Shown here: positions 24,144 to 31,875 of the stretch, in pieces | Position numbering within the stretch: the stretch's first letter is position 1 | Layout: each line of letters opens with the position of its first letter | NCBI GenBank assembly: GCA_028874765.1 | Contig: JAPPIE010000099.1 | Span: forward strand, 35,117 to 78,915 | DNA length: 43,799 nt | Reading direction: 5' to 3' | Source of the DNA: Gemmatimonadota bacterium | GTDB lineage: Bacteria > Latescibacterota > UBA2968 | Made by a program: the position numbers and the translations under genes | The notes under the pieces: model-generated | What the model was told of the DNA's origin: nothing | What the model saw: only the letters and a program-made list of their open reading frames with translations | Databases searched by the model: none

Positions 24144-25000
24144 TGGGTAGAATACAGAATTTAGCAAATAAAATGTACTCAGTAGTTCTCGCATTGTTTT
24201 GTTATATGGCCCCGCTGACCGTGGAAGTCTCCGCACAGGTGATGATCAACGAAGTGATGGCACGACCCGTCAATGGGCCAGAGTGGGTAGAGCTGTACAA
24301 CCGTTCGTCAGACGCAGTTCATCTATCCGGGTGGACGCTATCCGATTTGCGGACAACGGGACAATTTAAAGCAGGTGCAGTCATTGATGGCGGAGGATAT
24401 GTGATTGTCGCAGAGGACGTAGATGCTATTGGCCTGCAATTCCCCAACCTCGATGTTCCCATCTTGTCGCTTACCCGCTGGCCCCGGCTAAATAATGGAG
24501 GCGATGGCCTTATTTTGCGCGATGCGATGGCAACACTTGTCGATAGTATCTTTTATCCAGCGCAAGAGGCTTCTATAAGTCTGGAACGCATTGATCTCAC
24601 TGTAGCAGGCGATCAGGACAACTGGCTCGACAGCCAGGATCCGAGGGGGGCGACCCCTGGGGCTGCAAATAGCGTTCAGTTTAACGACGACATAGCGGAG
24701 TTATCTGTGGCGGTTGCCCCCAATCCCTTTGTCGATCAAGTCGCCATTACATATCGGGTGCCCTCCCCCAGACTCCACGCAAATTTGTGGGTATTTGACC
24801 GCACGGGTAGGCGCGTGGCATCCTTACTTGAAAGTGTTGGAAGTGGCAGTCAGCGCGTTGTAAATTGGGATGGGAGCGACGATAATGGACAAATTTTGAA
24901 GCCAGGTATTTATGTTATCTATCTGGAAGTTGGCACGCCAGAAGGCAAATTATTCCGCGCCCGAAAGCCCGTGGTGCTGGCAAGAGGAATAAGTCAATAA
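24143..25000 (+). CDS. Secreted lamin-tail-domain protein with FlgD-like C-terminus
   Basis: The 285-residue protein has a signal peptide (hydrophobic core about residues 10-30, ending VSAQ). A lamin-tail domain (about 32-150) shows VMINEVMARP, EWVELYNRSSDAVHLSGW and DGLILRD. The C-terminal FlgD-Ig-like unit (about 195-285: NPFVDQVAITYRV, FDRTGRRVASL, VNWDGSDDNG, PGIYVIYLE) resembles sorting or anchoring modules of FCB-group secreted proteins. ATG 24143 overlaps the previous TAA by one base (TAATG), which points to coupling with the VWA gene. The role is unknown, but surface or extracellular location is likely. Confidence 0.8.
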   Translation: MGRIQNLANKMYSVVLALFCYMAPLTVEVSAQVMINEVMARPVNGPEWVELYNRSSDAVHLSGWTLSDLRTTGQFKAGAVIDGGGYVIVAEDVDAIGLQFPNLDVPILSLTRWPRLNNGGDGLILRDAMATLVDSIFYPAQEASISLERIDLTVAGDQDNWLDSQDPRGATPGAANSVQFNDDIAELSVAVAPNPFVDQVAITYRVPSPRLHANLWVFDRTGRRVASLLESVGSGSQRVVNWDGSDDNGQILKPGIYVIYLEVGTPEGKLFRARKPVVLARGISQ

Positions 25001-25002
25001 AA

Positions 25003-25020
25003 CCGATGTCCCCACATCGG
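25003..25020 (+). terminator. Possible weak terminator hairpin
   Basis: CCGATGT-CCCC-ACATCGG forms a 7-bp hairpin followed by ATATATTCTCCCCTTT, which is only partly T-rich. Confidence 0.35.
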
Positions 25021-25055
25021 ATATATTCTCCCCTTTGATGCTGTGAGGAACAGAT

Positions 25056-27593
25056 ATGGAACAGTCATCGAAGGCATTACCTGAGACACAAAAAGATCGG
25101 CTAGCATTACCCTTTCAAATTTTAGGTGTGTGCTTGATTGCTATCGCACTATTGATGGCTTTGAGCTTGCTATCGCACTCGCCAGAGGACCCGCCCAATT
25201 CGACGCGCCCCAACGAGTTGGCACAAAACCTGGTCGGATGGCTCGGCGCGCACATCTCCTACCACTTGCTATTTAGCGTGGGCTATGGTGCTTACGCACT
25301 GATTGTGTTGGCAGTTGTGTGTGGATGGAACCACCTCAGGATGTCGAGCGTCAGATCGCTTGTGATGTACAGTGTCATCCTGTTTTCACTAATGGTGATC
25401 TACTGTGGCGCGACAGGCGTACTTTTTTGGGAGAGGCCCACAATGGCCTGGAAGTTGGGAGGTTGGCTGGGCTTTATGCTATCGTCTTCCCTGCTGGTGC
25501 CCTATTTAGGTACTGTTGGTTCCTATATTTCTTTGATAACGCTATTTGTGGTGTTGTTAATGGTTGCCACCGATATTCCGTTTAACCGAATTCCCGAATG
25601 GACTTTTTTCAAAAAGCGTGAGGAGAAATCCGACAATAACGGGATACCCCCCGAAGTGGTACAAGTTGAGGACACCGATCAAATCGAGGACACCGATCAA
25701 AAAAAAAATATAATTGAAGAAGAAATTGTTGCCGATCCCATTTTAAATAATGGAGAAAAGGACGAATTGGCCGAGGTACCCAACCCCGAGATGGCCGATG
25801 ACATCGATGAAGAAAACATTGATGAATTATTAGAGAAGCACACAAAAGAGACAGTTGCCGACCCCGTTCCAGATGTGGATCAAGTTGATTCGGAAGAAAA
25901 CCAATTGGTTGAGGCACCCACATCCGAGATCGCCGATGACGATTCAGAAAACCAAGAAAAAAAAGAAGCAGTTGGTACTGACCCCATTCCAGATGTGGCA
26001 CGAGTTGAGCGAGAAGAAACCGAATTATCTGAGATAGAATTTGAAATTGTAGATAAAACGCCTGAACCAGAACCAGAACCAGAACCTGTTCCTTCAAAAC
26101 CCAAAAAGAAAATTGTGCGTAAGCCATCTTCGACATATCTGTTACCCAATTTGAAGTTGCTGGAAGATCCTCCTCCGGGTGATGGGATTATAGACCGCGA
26201 AACTCTGTTTAAAGGGGCACAGGCATTGGAACAAAGCCTGAGCAATTTTGGCGTTCAGGGCAAAGTAGTACAAGTCAACCCTGGACCTGTTATTACGACA
26301 TACGAAGTTGCACCTCCCCCAGGCGTGAAAGTCAGCAAAATTGTCGGTCTTGCAGACGATCTCGCCCTCGTGATGAAAGCGCAGAGTATTCGCATTCAGG
26401 CTCCCATTCCCGGCAAGGCTGCGGTTGGCATTGAAGTGCCCAATCCAGAACCTTATACAGTCTTCTTAAAAGAAATTTTGGAATCGCGCGCATTTGAGCA
26501 GTCCGATTCAAAATTGATGCTCGGGTTCGGCAAAACAGCTTCGGGTGATCCCTATTGTGCCGATCTGGCAAAAATGCCGCATTTGTTAATTGCCGGCGCG
26601 ACCGGGGCTGGTAAATCGGGGTGTATCAATGCATTGATTTCCAGTATTTTGTTCCGCTGCACCCCAGAAGAAGTGCGTTTTATTATGGTGGATCCCAAAA
26701 TGCTGGAATTGTCAATTTACAACGATATTCCACATCTCTTAGCCCCTGTTGTCGTCGATCCCAAAATGGCGTCGGGTGCGCTCAAGTGGGCGGTGTCAGA
26801 GATGGAGAACCGCTATCGCACGATGGCGCAGTTTACAGCGCGCAATATTACTGATTTTAATGCCAAGATGGCGCGGCTGCGACAGGAAGCACCCACCGAG
26901 GAAGACCGCGACGAGATTCCCGATGCCTTGCCCTATATTGTCGTGGTGATAGATGAATTGGCCGATTTGATGATGACTGCACCGAGCGATATTGAAAGCT
27001 CACTGGCGCGATTGGCACAAATGGCCCGCGCAGTGGGCATCCATCTCATTATTGCAACCCAGCGTCCTTCAGTAAATGTGATTACTGGTACAATCAAAGC
27101 CAACTTCCCAACGCGTATTGCATTTCGCGTGGCATCCAAGGTCGATTCGCGCACGATTATTGATGCCAATGGCGGTGAAAAACTCCTTGGGCGAGGTGAT
27201 ATGCTATTCTTGCCCCCTGGACAACCAGAACCCATTCGCCTTCACGGGGCGTGGATCGATACTGAAGAAACCGAACAATTAGTGGCCTGGGTGCGCGATC
27301 AGGGCGTCGAACTCGATAGCGTTGAATTTGAGGGCGAAAATAGCGATCTTTCTGTTGTCGATAACGAGCGCGATGCCCGATTTGATGAGGCATTGCGATT
27401 GGTGGTTATCCACCAACAAGGCTCGGCATCGCTCCTGCAGCGCCGGATGAAGGTGGGATACTCGCGGGCTGCCCGCCTTGTTGACGAACTCGAAGCCGCC
27501 GGGATTGTTGGCCCGCCCAATGGGTCGAGCAAGGGGCGCGAAGTCCTCGTTGACGAAGATTATTTAGAGGAACTCGAGGAGTTGGATGTATGA
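25056..27593 (+). CDS. ftsK: DNA translocase FtsK/SpoIIIE
   Basis: The 845-residue protein has four N-terminal membrane helices (about 20-170) and a very acidic linker (about 185-350). The motor follows, with Walker A GATGAGKS at about 514-521, Walker B YIVVVIDELADL and ATQRPSVNVITG. A winged-helix gamma domain at the C-terminus (RRMKVGYSRAARLVDELE) reads orientation sequences. FtsK pumps chromosomal DNA at the division septum and supports dimer resolution. The linker contains three related repeats. ATG 25056 has GAGGAAC upstream. The stop overlaps the lolA start (ATGA), the same gene pair as in E. coli. Confidence 0.96.
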   Translation: MEQSSKALPETQKDRLALPFQILGVCLIAIALLMALSLLSHSPEDPPNSTRPNELAQNLVGWLGAHISYHLLFSVGYGAYALIVLAVVCGWNHLRMSSVRSLVMYSVILFSLMVIYCGATGVLFWERPTMAWKLGGWLGFMLSSSLLVPYLGTVGSYISLITLFVVLLMVATDIPFNRIPEWTFFKKREEKSDNNGIPPEVVQVEDTDQIEDTDQKKNIIEEEIVADPILNNGEKDELAEVPNPEMADDIDEENIDELLEKHTKETVADPVPDVDQVDSEENQLVEAPTSEIADDDSENQEKKEAVGTDPIPDVARVEREETELSEIEFEIVDKTPEPEPEPEPVPSKPKKKIVRKPSSTYLLPNLKLLEDPPPGDGIIDRETLFKGAQALEQSLSNFGVQGKVVQVNPGPVITTYEVAPPPGVKVSKIVGLADDLALVMKAQSIRIQAPIPGKAAVGIEVPNPEPYTVFLKEILESRAFEQSDSKLMLGFGKTASGDPYCADLAKMPHLLIAGATGAGKSGCINALISSILFRCTPEEVRFIMVDPKMLELSIYNDIPHLLAPVVVDPKMASGALKWAVSEMENRYRTMAQFTARNITDFNAKMARLRQEAPTEEDRDEIPDALPYIVVVIDELADLMMTAPSDIESSLARLAQMARAVGIHLIIATQRPSVNVITGTIKANFPTRIAFRVASKVDSRTIIDANGGEKLLGRGDMLFLPPGQPEPIRLHGAWIDTEETEQLVAWVRDQGVELDSVEFEGENSDLSVVDNERDARFDEALRLVVIHQQGSASLLQRRMKVGYSRAARLVDELEAAGIVGPPNGSSKGREVLVDEDYLEELEELDV
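25728..26040 (+). repeat. Three degenerate tandem repeats in the FtsK linker
   Basis: Units start near 25728, 25854 and 25971, with period about 117-126 bases. Each begins with a VADP/GTDP-type motif, has an acidic core and, in the first two, ends MADD/IADD. Units two and three share near-identical DNA at their start (gaccccGttccagatgtgg with one change), so they look like recent in-frame duplications. Confidence 0.7.
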
Positions 27594-28270
27594 TGCGTAG
27601 AATACACCACAGGCGTAGCCTGCATACCTTTCTCGCTATTCTCAGTATTTTACTTTACACGGGAACTGTACAGGCAGATACGCGCGGCTCAGAGGTAGTT
27701 GCGAAATTGCAAAAAAAATTTGCGGATCTCGAGACGCTTTCCGCTCACTTTGTCAAGCAACACTACTGGCGCGTGATGGACCAGCATCAAGAAGTCAAAG
27801 GCAAGTTGCTGGTTCAGCGCCCCGATCAGTTTCGAATGGATTCGGATGTACAGGTAGTGGTGAGCGATGGCAAAACCGTGTGGCATTACGCGCCTGCCAA
27901 TGCTCAGGTGCTGGTGAGCGATTACACTGCGATGGAAAATGATCGAAACTATGAGAAATTGTTATTTGATCTGATTTTTTGGGGCGGGTACGACGAAAAT
28001 TATGTGCCCGTTTATATGGGCGAAGAAAAGATACATCGCAAAACGTGTTACGCGGTTGATCTATTGGCAAAAAAAGAAGATACGTATATCCATAAAATTC
28101 GCATTTGGATAGACAAACGCCTCTATCTGGTACGGCAGGTAGAGTATCGCAATATTCACGAAGATGTGACAACATTTGTGTTGTCGGATTTGAAGGTCAA
28201 TAAAAAAGCCAAGCCCGATCAATTTACATTTCACGTACCCAGCGGGGTGGAATTGATCGATTTGCGCTGA
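27590..28270 (+). CDS. lolA: Outer-membrane lipoprotein carrier LolA-like protein
   Basis: The 226-residue protein has a signal peptide (HTFLAILSILLYTG, cleavage near VQA-D). A LolA-type half-barrel follows: VVAKLQKKFADLETLSAHFVKQ, KGKLLVQRPDQFRMDS, VVVSDGKTVWHYAP, FDLIFWGG and IDKRLYLVRQVEY. LolA carries lipoproteins from the LolCDE complex through the periplasm to the outer membrane. The start overlaps the ftsK stop by four bases (ATGA); an ATG at 27593 is also possible. lolD lies 2.8 kb downstream, but no lolC/E or lolB gene is present. Confidence 0.85.
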   Translation: MMRRIHHRRSLHTFLAILSILLYTGTVQADTRGSEVVAKLQKKFADLETLSAHFVKQHYWRVMDQHQEVKGKLLVQRPDQFRMDSDVQVVVSDGKTVWHYAPANAQVLVSDYTAMENDRNYEKLLFDLIFWGGYDENYVPVYMGEEKIHRKTCYAVDLLAKKEDTYIHKIRIWIDKRLYLVRQVEYRNIHEDVTTFVLSDLKVNKKAKPDQFTFHVPSGVELIDLR

Positions 28271-28316
28271 TGTGTCGTGATGTGTCGTTATGAATACAAT
28301 GGGAAAGGAACAAATA

Positions 28317-29433
28317 ATGGCTGTGGAAATTCAGGTGCGTGAAATACAAGACGCGCTATCCGATTATAGCGCGCGCGTGGATAAGCTTGGGAGGTATCTT
28401 TGACCTCGATCAAAGACGGGTCAAAATTGCCGAATTTGAAAAACTAATGGAAGCACCAGATTTCTGGAATGATCGCGAAAATGCACAGCGGATTATCGAC
28501 GCCTGTAATGCGGAGAAATACTGGGTGGAAAGTTGGGAAAGTTTAAATGCACAAGCGGAAGATCTGGACGTACTTTTTCAATTGGCCAGTGAAGAAGGCG
28601 ATGACGAATCTCTATCGGAAGTCGCCGCCGAATTGCCCGATGTTGGCGCAGCTTTAGACGCCCTTGAATTGCAGCACATGTTGGGCGATCGAGAAGATCG
28701 CAATGACGCGATCTTGACTATTCACCCAGGTGCTGGAGGTACTGAAGCGGCAGATTGGGCGCAAATGTTGATGCGTATGTACACGCGATGGGCAGAGCGG
28801 CGCGGGTTTCAAACCAATGTTCTGGATACGCTTCCAGGCGAAACAGCAGGGATTAAGAGTGCGACAATTGAAGTGAAGGGCGATTACGCTTTTGGCTATC
28901 TCAAGTCCGAATCAGGCGTACACAGATTGGTGCGAATTTCGCCTTATGATTCCAACAATCGCCGCCATACATCATTTGCATCCGTTTTTGTCTATCCCGA
29001 CGCCGAGGGCGATATCGAGGTGGAGATCAATCCCAACGATTTGAAAGTAGATACCTATCGCGCTGGGGGGGCCGGCGGACAACACGTGAACAAAACTGAT
29101 TCTGCGGTGCGTATTACCCACGAGCCCACGGGGATTGTAGTGCAATGTCAGAACGAGCGTTCTCAGCACAAGAACCGCAATACGGCCCTGAAAATTCTCA
29201 AGGCGCGATTGTATCAACACCTGCGGGAAGAAGAAGACAAAAAGCGTGCCGAACTCGAAAGCACCAAAAAGCGCATTGAATGGGGTAGTCAAATCCGCAA
29301 TTACGTTTTCCAGCCCTATCAGATGGTGAAAGACGCGCGAACCGGCTTTGAGACATCGGATGTTTCGGGAGTTATAGATGGCGATCTCGACCCGTTTATC
29401 CGCGCGTATTTACTGACGTCGGACGCTACGTAA
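28317..29433 (+). CDS. prfB: Peptide chain release factor 2, with programmed +1 frameshift
   Basis: Translation starts at ATG 28317 with AAAGGA upstream, runs 28 codons to an in-frame TGA at 28401-28403, shifts +1 and continues from GAC at 28402 to the stop at 29433. The product has about 371 residues, normal for RF2. The C-terminal part holds the catalytic AGGAGGQHVNKT loop and RRHTSFASVFVYP. The codon-recognition tripeptide, SPF in E. coli RF2, is here S208-P209-Y210. RF2 ends translation at UGA and UAA. prfB is followed by lysS, as in E. coli. An ORF that starts at 28339 in the second frame misses the true N-terminus. Confidence 0.95.
28389..28404 (+). promoter_or_regulatory. Programmed +1 frameshift site of prfB
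   Basis: GGGAGG (28389-28394) acts as an internal Shine-Dalgarno sequence, followed by TAT, the slippery CTT (28398-28400), TGA and C. This matches the classical RF2 site, where low RF2 makes the ribosome slip from CUU to UUU and restores synthesis. Confidence 0.93.
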
Positions 29434-29471
29434 ACTGAGTTTTAATCGGCGATCGCAAGTGGGCAACGCGC

Positions 29472-29500
29472 TTGACTTGAATATACATATTGGTTATAGT
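29472..29500 (+). promoter_or_regulatory. Putative promoter for lysS-lolD
   Basis: TTGACT (29472-29477), a 17-base spacer and TATAGT (29495-29500) lie about 60 bases before the lysS start. Confidence 0.65.
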
Positions 29501-29559
29501 TTTATGACCTTCATAACGTTTAATCTTATAGATATTAGAGGGGTTGGGAGGCTCCAATT

Positions 29560-31092
29560 TTGACTCGGGTTGTGGGACAAACGCCAGAATCTCAATTAAT
29601 CGAACAGCGCCTGCAAAAACTCGACACCATTCGAGATTTGGGCATTGAGCCTTATCCGTATCGCTTTGAGCCCACGCACTATTCTGCGGATATTGTCGCG
29701 TCTTTTGATGCGCTGAACGAATCGGGCGAAGAGGTGCGGGTTGCCGGTCGATTGATTGTTACGCGCGGTCATGGCAAAGCGGCCTTTGCCGATTTGCGAG
29801 ATGCCGTGGGCCGCCTTCAAATTTATGTGCGGCTCGACAATGTTGGCGATGATGCTTTCGCGCTGTGGAAGTTGCTGGATATCGGCGATTTTATTGGCGT
29901 ATCTGGCCGGGTTTTTAAGACGCGCACGGGTCAAATATCCGTTCAGGTTCAAACGCTCGCATTGTTGACCAAAGCCATTCGTCCGCTACCCGTTCCCAAA
30001 GAAGAAATACGCGATGGCGAGCGCGTAGTACACGATCAATTTAGCGACAAAGAACTGCGATATCGCCGTCGTTATCTGGACCTGGCACTCAACCCCGATG
30101 TGCAGGCGGTGTTTCGCAAGCGCAGCGCGGTCGTATCTGCGATTCGCGAATTTTTAGATGCACGCGGTTTTCTCGAAGTCGAGACACCGGTGTTGCAGCC
30201 GCTCTACGGCGGGGCTTCGGCCCGTCCTTTTGTCACACATCACAACGTGCTGGACATGCCGCTGTACCTGCGGATATCCGATGAATTATATCTCAAGCGT
30301 TTGATTGTGGGTGGGCTTGAGCGAGTGTATGAAATCGGCAAAAATTTTCGCAATGAAGGCATCGACCGAACTCATAACCCCGAGTTTTCGATGCTCGAAT
30401 TGTATCAGGCTTATGCCGATTACTCAGATATGATGACAATATCCGAGACACTCTACGCCTTTGTGGCCGAAAAGGTGAATGGTGCAACAACACTCGAATA
30501 CCAGGGACAAAAAATTGATTTTACCCCTCCCTGGCCGCGCATTCCCATGCTCGACGCCATCGAAAAATACGGCGGTATCAATGTGGCGCGTTCCTCAGAT
30601 GCCGACTTGCGTGCTGCGTGCAAGCGCTTCGATTCCGATATCGAACCGGATGCAGAGCGAGGCTTGTTGATCAACGCATTGTTCGAAGCGTGTGTCGAAC
30701 CTGAATTGATTCAACCGACCTTTATTACCGACTACCCCATTGCAGTGTCTCCCCTGGCCAAACGCCATCGGACCGAAAAAGACCTCACCGAACGATTTGA
30801 ATTTTTTATCAATGGTTGGGAAGCGGGCAATGCATTTTCGGAGTTAAACGATCCGATTGATCAGCGGCAGCGGTTCGCCCATCAAAAAACCTTGCGCGAC
30901 CGGGGCGACGATGAGGCTCAGATTCTCGATGAAGATTTTTTAATGGCTCTGGAACACGGGATGCCGCCGACGGGTGGGTTGGGCATTGGTGTTGATCGAA
31001 TGGTGATGTTTCTCGCAGACGTGCCTTCGATTCGAGACGCAATTCTCTTTCCGCACATGCGCCCAAAAGAGGGCCTTGACGACCATGAATAA
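29560..31092 (+). CDS. lysS: Lysyl-tRNA synthetase, class II
   Basis: The 510-residue enzyme charges tRNA-Lys. It has an N-terminal OB-fold anticodon domain (about 50-150: VAGRLIVTRGHGKAAFADLRD) and the class II core: a motif 1 region (RSAVVSAIREFLDARGFLEVETPVL), motif 2 (GKNFRNEGIDRTHNPEFSMLE) and motif 3 (GGLGIGVDRMVMFL). The start must be TTG at 29560, because GGGAGG lies at the right distance and no ATG exists before the OB fold. The next gene overlaps by 8 bases. Confidence 0.96.
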   Translation: MTRVVGQTPESQLIEQRLQKLDTIRDLGIEPYPYRFEPTHYSADIVASFDALNESGEEVRVAGRLIVTRGHGKAAFADLRDAVGRLQIYVRLDNVGDDAFALWKLLDIGDFIGVSGRVFKTRTGQISVQVQTLALLTKAIRPLPVPKEEIRDGERVVHDQFSDKELRYRRRYLDLALNPDVQAVFRKRSAVVSAIREFLDARGFLEVETPVLQPLYGGASARPFVTHHNVLDMPLYLRISDELYLKRLIVGGLERVYEIGKNFRNEGIDRTHNPEFSMLELYQAYADYSDMMTISETLYAFVAEKVNGATTLEYQGQKIDFTPPWPRIPMLDAIEKYGGINVARSSDADLRAACKRFDSDIEPDAERGLLINALFEACVEPELIQPTFITDYPIAVSPLAKRHRTEKDLTERFEFFINGWEAGNAFSELNDPIDQRQRFAHQKTLRDRGDDEAQILDEDFLMALEHGMPPTGGLGIGVDRMVMFLADVPSIRDAILFPHMRPKEGLDDHE

Positions 31093-31759
31093 GTTGCTTC
31101 GCGCAACAGGTATTTACAAGCACTATGTCATGGGGGATACCCACATTGAGGTACTCAAAGGTGTTGACCTCGGGGTTGTTCGCGGCGAAATTGTAGCAGT
31201 GGTTGGGGCTTCCGGTGTTGGAAAAAGTACTTTGTTGCACATTATGGGCGGGTTAGACCATCCGGCTTCAGGGACGGTTGTCATCGATGGCGTCGATATA
31301 TTTGCCCTTTCAGATACTGATCGCGCCAAATTTCGCAACCGTCAGATTGGGTTTGTTTTTCAGTTTCACCACTTACTGCGCGATTTTACCGCGCTTGAAA
31401 ACGTGATGATGCCCCTGATGATTGCCGGTGTTTCGCCCGATGAAGCGCGAGTATCTGCGCAAAAACTGCTGCTTGATGTGGGTCTGGAAAAACGGCTTGC
31501 ACATTTGCCTTCCGAGCTTTCTGGCGGAGAAGCACAGCGCGTTGCTGTTGCGCGGGCATTGGTGACACAACCCGCTGTCGTTCTGGCCGACGAACCTTCT
31601 GGTAATCTCGATGTCGCGCGCAGTGCAGAACTTCACGCACTAATATGGGAACTTGCCAGGACCCGACATCAAACGTGCATTATTGTAACACACGACCAGC
31701 ATTTGGCCGCTCGCGCTGATCGGGTGGTCGAGATGGAAGACGGTCGTCTCGTTGCTTAA
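31085..31759 (+). CDS. lolD: Lipoprotein-releasing ABC transporter ATPase LolD
   Basis: The 224-residue ATPase has Walker A GASGVGKST, the LolD/MacB-type Q-loop region QFHHLLRDFTALENVMMP, signature LSGGEAQRVAVARAL, Walker B VVLADEPSGNLD and the switch His in IIVTHD. LolD powers extraction of lipoproteins from the inner membrane with LolC/E. No permease gene is beside it, although lolC/E usually adjoins lolD in diderm genomes. ATG 31085 overlaps the end of lysS. Confidence 0.88.
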   Translation: MNKLLRATGIYKHYVMGDTHIEVLKGVDLGVVRGEIVAVVGASGVGKSTLLHIMGGLDHPASGTVVIDGVDIFALSDTDRAKFRNRQIGFVFQFHHLLRDFTALENVMMPLMIAGVSPDEARVSAQKLLLDVGLEKRLAHLPSELSGGEAQRVAVARALVTQPAVVLADEPSGNLDVARSAELHALIWELARTRHQTCIIVTHDQHLAARADRVVEMEDGRLVA

Positions 31760-31792
31760 ATAACAAAGCGTGTGGGACCAAAAGAAACAGTG

Positions 31793-31821
31793 TTGAGTTT
31801 TCCTTTATAAACTGTTATACT
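31793..31821 (+). promoter_or_regulatory. Putative promoter for clpC
   Basis: TTGAGT (31793-31798), a 17-base spacer and TATACT (31816-31821) are followed by a leader of about 50 bases. A hairpin-capable TCGCC...GGCGA lies in the leader before GAGAGGAG. No CIRCE element is visible. Confidence 0.65.
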
Positions 31822-31875
31822 GGGAATCAACATCACGCTTCGCCAGATTTCTCGTCAGGCGAGAGGAGTATTTCG

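Noticed and set aside
25003-25020. Strong terminator before ftsK
   Set aside because: The hairpin is only 7 bp and the tail has few T residues, so it is listed only as weak.
29440-29460. GCGATCGC-like palindrome as a HIP1-type repeat
   Set aside because: A single clear copy was noticed, and many similar GC/AT words follow from codon use; no counting was possible.
31821-31875. Heat-shock operator (CIRCE) before clpC
   Set aside because: The inverted repeat in the leader (TCGCC/GGCGA) is short and does not match the CIRCE consensus.
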